DNA of 21,244 nt from Candidatus Falkowiibacteriota bacterium (GTDB lineage Bacteria > Patescibacteriota > Patescibacteriia > UBA2591 > JABMQE01). The stretch is taken from positions 1-21,244 of the forward strand of contig JABMQE010000142.1 of assembly GCA_013203415.1 (NCBI GenBank). The letters run 5' to 3'. The translations under genes and the position numbers were made by a program. Below the pieces are notes generated by a model, which was not told the origin of the DNA, did no database searches, and saw only the letters and a program-made list of their open reading frames with translations. Below, piece after piece: positions 20,075 through 21,244 of this stretch. Positions within the stretch are counted from its first letter, which is position 1. Every line of letters starts with the position of its first letter.

Positions 20075-21244
20075 TTATTTTACTATGATGGTTATTTTTT
20101 CGCTTGAGTATTTTTTGTCTTCTTTGGTTTGGGCTTGGGCATAGAGTTCATAGGTGCCAACAGATGTAGGGCCTTTCCAATCGAAGGTGATATCATTGGT
20201 AGTATTTGGATTAACATTGGTGGCAAGGATGCGGTTGTTTAGGATAAAGCGGAGAAGAGTGACACCGGTGCGCTGGTTTTCGGGATTGGGGATTTTGGCT
20301 TTTAAGGTAATGGGAAAATCGGAAAGATTGTAGACAGTGTTTGTTTGAGGCGAAAGCCAAGAGACGCTGGGAGTAACATCCTTAAGGTTGATATCAATTT
20401 CGATATTAGCAGAAGCGGCATTATCAACATCATCAAAAATATAAGCAGATAGGGTGTGGGTGCCGTTAGAGGTTTTGGTTATGGCGCGGGATAGGGAGTA
20501 GGGGGATTTTGAGACAGTAGAGAATAATTCTCCATCGATATAATATTCAACGCGGTTAATTTTGTCGCGGGGAGAGAAAGCGGAAACCGTGGCGTTTAGG
20601 AGGGCGGTAGTTATTGTTTGGCTTGGACTGGGGGTAAGGAAAGCAATGGTGGGCTGGTTTTCCGGCAGATGGGCATCATCATAATCTACTGGGGGAAGAT
20701 TAAAGGCAGAGAAGTCGAAGGGAGTTTCGCCTTGTTTTAGGGTTTCGGGGTTTTGGGCTTTTTCTTTTTCTCTTGCGACCCAATCGCGGATGGCCTGTTC
20801 CCAAGGTTCGTAATAAGAATCGCTAGCTGGGTTGGAAGGAATGCCGCCTTGGGGATTATCTTTTATAACATAATGAAGAAGAGAGTGGAGCTCGTTAAAA
20901 GTTTTTTCTTCGATTAGATTTTTAGGAGTGTCTTTGGTTGCTAGTTTGCCAGTAACTTTATCTACTTCTAAGACAACTTCGCCGGTAAGCTGGCCATCGA
21001 GCATTGGTTTGTTTGTTTGGACAGGACGGGGAGCAAGAAAGTTTTCGACTGGGTCTTGGGCAAGGGCGGTTTTCATATACATTTTCCAGATAGGTGCAGC
21101 AACAGTGCCGCCAGCGGCGCCGAGTTTCATTTCGGAATTATCGTTGTTGCCGACCCAGACGCCACAAACAAGAGAAGGCGTGTAGCCGATGGTCCAGGCA
21201 TCGCGGTAATTGTTGGTGGTGCCGGTTTTGGCGGCAACAGGGCG
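20075..21244 (-). CDS. Class A penicillin-binding protein, C-terminal part (cut by window edge)
   Basis: The minus-strand frame enters from the right edge at RPVAAKTGTTNNYRDAWTIG. KTGTT is the KTG box of the transpeptidase domain, and YTPSLVCGVWVGNNDNSE follows, as in PBP1a-type enzymes. The open frame therefore extends beyond an internal ATG at 21130 and covers 389 visible codons. After the transpeptidase end (MKLGAAGGTVAAPIWKMYMK, a typical PBP1a block) comes a linker and two Ig-like beta-sandwich regions. The first includes VEYYIDGELFSTVSKSPYSL; the second includes LLRFILNNRILATNVN. They probably bind cell-wall or surface partners. The enzyme polymerises and cross-links peptidoglycan. The glycosyltransferase domain and SxxK/SxN motifs lie outside the window. 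Confidence 0.9.
   Translation of the reverse strand, partial: RPVAAKTGTTNNYRDAWTIGYTPSLVCGVWVGNNDNSEMKLGAAGGTVAAPIWKMYMKTALAQDPVENFLAPRPVQTNKPMLDGQLTGEVVLEVDKVTGKLATKDTPKNLIEEKTFNELHSLLHYVIKDNPQGGIPSNPASDSYYEPWEQAIRDWVAREKEKAQNPETLKQGETPFDFSAFNLPPVDYDDAHLPENQPTIAFLTPSPSQTITTALLNATVSAFSPRDKINRVEYYIDGELFSTVSKSPYSLSRAITKTSNGTHTLSAYIFDDVDNAASANIEIDINLKDVTPSVSWLSPQTNTVYNLSDFPITLKAKIPNPENQRTGVTLLRFILNNRILATNVNPNTTNDITFDWKGPTSVGTYELYAQAQTKEDKKYSSEKITIIVK

Overview
The window looks like a chromosomal segment from a Patescibacteria/CPR bacterium, most likely Parcubacteria-like. This is inferred from several things: low-GC core genes, short intergenic tandem repeats (TTATACG, ATGCGAAA, TTAGAGTGG types), small lineage-type proteins with ATST-rich tails, gyrA in an operon with a J-domain protein and a metallo-beta-lactamase-fold protein, and a DciA-type helicase loader beside dnaN. 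Taxonomy was not tested by any search.

Left part (1-8.1 kb, almost all minus strand). rnpA (cut by the window edge) and rpmH are followed by an RDD membrane protein. A three-gene island (about 1.15-2.9 kb) comes next. It holds a HEPN gene with an unknown overlapping partner, and a divergently transcribed small membrane protein; the two promoters are back to back. The island lies between the real 3' end of gyrA (2921) and a second, decayed copy of the gyrA 3' end (1155-1223). A tight four-gene operon follows: MBL-fold protein, J-domain protein, one-TM protein, gyrA. An uncharacterised gene (7501-8127) closes the block.

Middle part (8.4-15.6 kb, plus strand). Genes are rpsA (four S1 domains), ftsH, a four-helix-bundle (23S rRNA intervening-sequence type) protein flanked by imperfect inverted repeats, a polytopic membrane protein, dnaN, dciA and a small two-TM protein. 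Upstream of dnaN is a candidate replication origin with three 21-22 bp iteron-like repeats, DnaA-box-like sites, a DnaA-trio-like run and an AT-rich stretch. No dnaA gene is present in the window.

Right part (15.6-19.35 kb) is unusual. A duplicated 29-bp element leads into a perfect-consensus promoter (TTGACA-17-TATAAT). This drives a highly structured, apparently non-coding leader with competing terminator and anti-terminator pairings. Then come four ORFs: a mini membrane protein, a zinc-ribbon protein, a DHH-like protein and an unknown protein. The last three are visibly more GC-rich than the core genes. Each ORF sits behind a ribosome-binding site and ends in a long GC-rich hairpin. After three of the ORFs this hairpin is followed by a second, conserved hairpin beginning CTTTTCCAAATTAAT. 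The arrangement resembles a cassette array and is the best candidate here for an undescribed system. A rod-like RNA candidate follows at 19199-19301.

The right end (19.4-21.2 kb, minus strand) holds a hicB-hicA toxin-antitoxin pair, whose promoter predicts a leaderless mRNA, and the C-terminal part of a class A penicillin-binding protein that runs off the edge.
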